The notes under the pieces: generated by a model
What the model was told of the DNA's origin: nothing
The model's input: the letters and a program-made list of their open reading frames with translations, nothing else
The model's database searches: none
Made by a program: the position numbers and the translations under genes
Shown: positions 5,663-6,200 of the stretch, piece after piece
Layout of the letters: each line of letters begins with the position of its first letter
Numbering within the stretch: position 1 is the stretch's first letter
Source: Spirochaetia bacterium UBA5368
GTDB taxonomy: Bacteria; Spirochaetota; UBA4802; UBA5368
DNA: 6,200 nt
Assembly: GCA_002407865.1 (NCBI GenBank)
Contig: DHPI01000070.1
Span: 19,412 to 25,611, forward strand
Direction: 5' to 3'

Positions 5663-6103
5663 TTTGCGCATTTCTCCTTCATGCTATTGATTTCAAGGAT
5701 GAACGTATCGGCTCCGTATCCAGTGTCCAGCCCGTGCGCTCTATACCGCGCCGGATGGATGCACGCGCAGCTGCGTTTTTGTTGCCTCGAGTGTATGTCC
5801 CCAGCACAGGATATAGAAGTAACTATCACAGCAAAAGTGCGCTGAATCAGCTAATGACTATCGCACACACATGCAAAATCAAGCAAATTTTACCGCATAC
5901 GGCTCCCTGTTCCCGTTAATCGAGCCGCGCCGGTGCGCAATATACACGCCGACTGATAAAATTTTTTCATCACCGCAGAAATTATGCTTTTCCTCCGGGC
6001 CGCCATATTGTTGAGATGGACGTTTGAACATTGCGAGCCTGCGGCGAACGGAGAAAACGTCTGCCGCACGTGCGGCGCGCATCTTTACTGGAGGTGCCAT
6101 CTC
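5663..6103. other. Divergent intergenic region between the oxidoreductase and purC
   Basis: About 440 bases separate the two divergent starts, so promoters for both genes should lie here. I see the oxidoreductase ribosome binding site (AAGGAG, 5679-5674), a TAAAAT -10-like box on the plus strand at 5957-5962 with only a poor -35 (TGCGCA, 17 bases upstream), a 14-bp palindrome at 6063-6076 and the purC ribosome binding site at 6090-6094. I cannot recognise a purine or other riboswitch. Several short frames cross it on both strands, none with a ribosome binding site or family resemblance. One in-frame upstream extension of purC (from ATG 5984) is discussed as a finding. Confidence 0.6.
6063..6076. 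promoter_or_regulatory. Perfect 14-bp palindrome upstream of purC
   Basis: GCCGCACGTGCGGC reads the same on both strands, with CACGTG at its centre, and ends 13 bases before the purC Shine-Dalgarno. Position and symmetry suit an operator for a dimeric repressor. It does not match the enterobacterial PurR site, which is centred on AACGTT, so the regulator is unknown. It could also fold as a short RNA hairpin. Confidence 0.4.
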
Positions 6104-6200
6104 ATGGCTGAAGAAATACTCATCTATAGCGGCAAATCGAAGGATGTCTACGAAATCTCCGACGGAAAGTACCGGGGCAAATACCGCTTTGTCTTCACGG
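6104..6200 (+). CDS. purC: SAICAR synthetase (PurC), N-terminal part (runs off right edge)
   Basis: The first 32 residues are MAEEILIYSGKSKDVYEISDG-, then KYRGKYRFVFT. The pattern YxGKxKDVY followed by a short hairpin and a FVFT-type strand is the ATP-binding N-terminal lobe of phosphoribosylaminoimidazole-succinocarboxamide synthase, the cytoplasmic purine biosynthesis enzyme that joins CAIR and aspartate using ATP. The GK(S/T)KDVY form, as opposed to GKAKRIY of the Escherichia coli type, is used by several other lineages. The ATG at 6104 is preceded by GGAGG (6090-6094) with a 9-base spacer. An in-frame ATG at 5984 would add 40 residues but has no ribosome binding site. The catalytic centre lies beyond the window. 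Confidence 0.85.
   Translation, partial: MAEEILIYSGKSKDVYEISDGKYRGKYRFVFT

Noticed and set aside
5766..5780. CGCAGCTGCG palindrome followed by five T residues, resembling a terminator
   Set aside because: With a realistic loop only about three base pairs remain, and it lies between divergent genes where no transcript is expected to end.
5879..6100. 73-residue minus-strand frame upstream of purC
   Set aside because: It has no ribosome binding site or motif and covers the purC control region.

Overview
The window looks like a chromosomal stretch of a Gram-negative bacterium: ordinary housekeeping genes with a small decayed accessory island between them. The phylum cannot be fixed from the sequence alone. 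The pyruvate kinase has the DLQGPKLR form of the DTKGPE-type motif, and the PurC start reads GKSKDVY. With the export signal on the TPR protein, this would suit a deep-branching Gram-negative lineage such as a spirochaete, but that is a guess. Base composition is patchy. The TPR gene and the core of the nucleotidyltransferase remnant are AT-rich, the FAD oxidoreductase is GC-richer, and the island is a mosaic of both.

Layout. Positions 1-542 (minus) hold the N-terminal 180 residues of pyruvate kinase (pyk), running off the left edge. A 159-base gap holds repeats that can form two mutually exclusive hairpins. Positions 702-1373 (minus) encode a DUF429 protein (predicted RNase H-like fold). Positions 1456-2655 (minus) encode an exported TPR protein. 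These three genes read the same way and may be partly co-transcribed. Positions 2656-3046 are non-coding and contain GC-rich hairpins, an AT-rich repeat and a possible promoter for the TPR gene.

The accessory island spans about 3047-4197. It starts with the right end of an IS21-family insertion sequence (terminal TGTCAA, read outward as TTGACA) and the C-terminal half of its istB helper gene. The istB remnant breaks off beside a roughly 180-bp MITE-like element with GC-rich inverted arms at 3491-3516 and 3646-3674. Next comes a decayed MntA/HepT toxin-antitoxin pair. The MntA-like nucleotidyltransferase has lost its native N-terminus, and its GSX10DXD motif reads GSX10DXA. The HepT gene keeps a perfect Shine-Dalgarno sequence and about eleven plausible codons before it degenerates.

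Beyond the island, 4157-5662 (minus) encodes a complete CrtI/retinol-saturase-like FAD oxidoreductase. A 441-base divergent intergenic region follows, and purC (SAICAR synthetase) starts at 6104 on the plus strand and runs off the right edge. A perfect 14-bp palindrome lies just upstream of the purC ribosome binding site.

No intact novel system is visible. The best leads are the layered decay of the IS/MITE/toxin-antitoxin island, the outward -35 element at the IS end, the two regions of competing hairpins, and the palindrome plus in-frame cysteine-rich extension upstream of purC.
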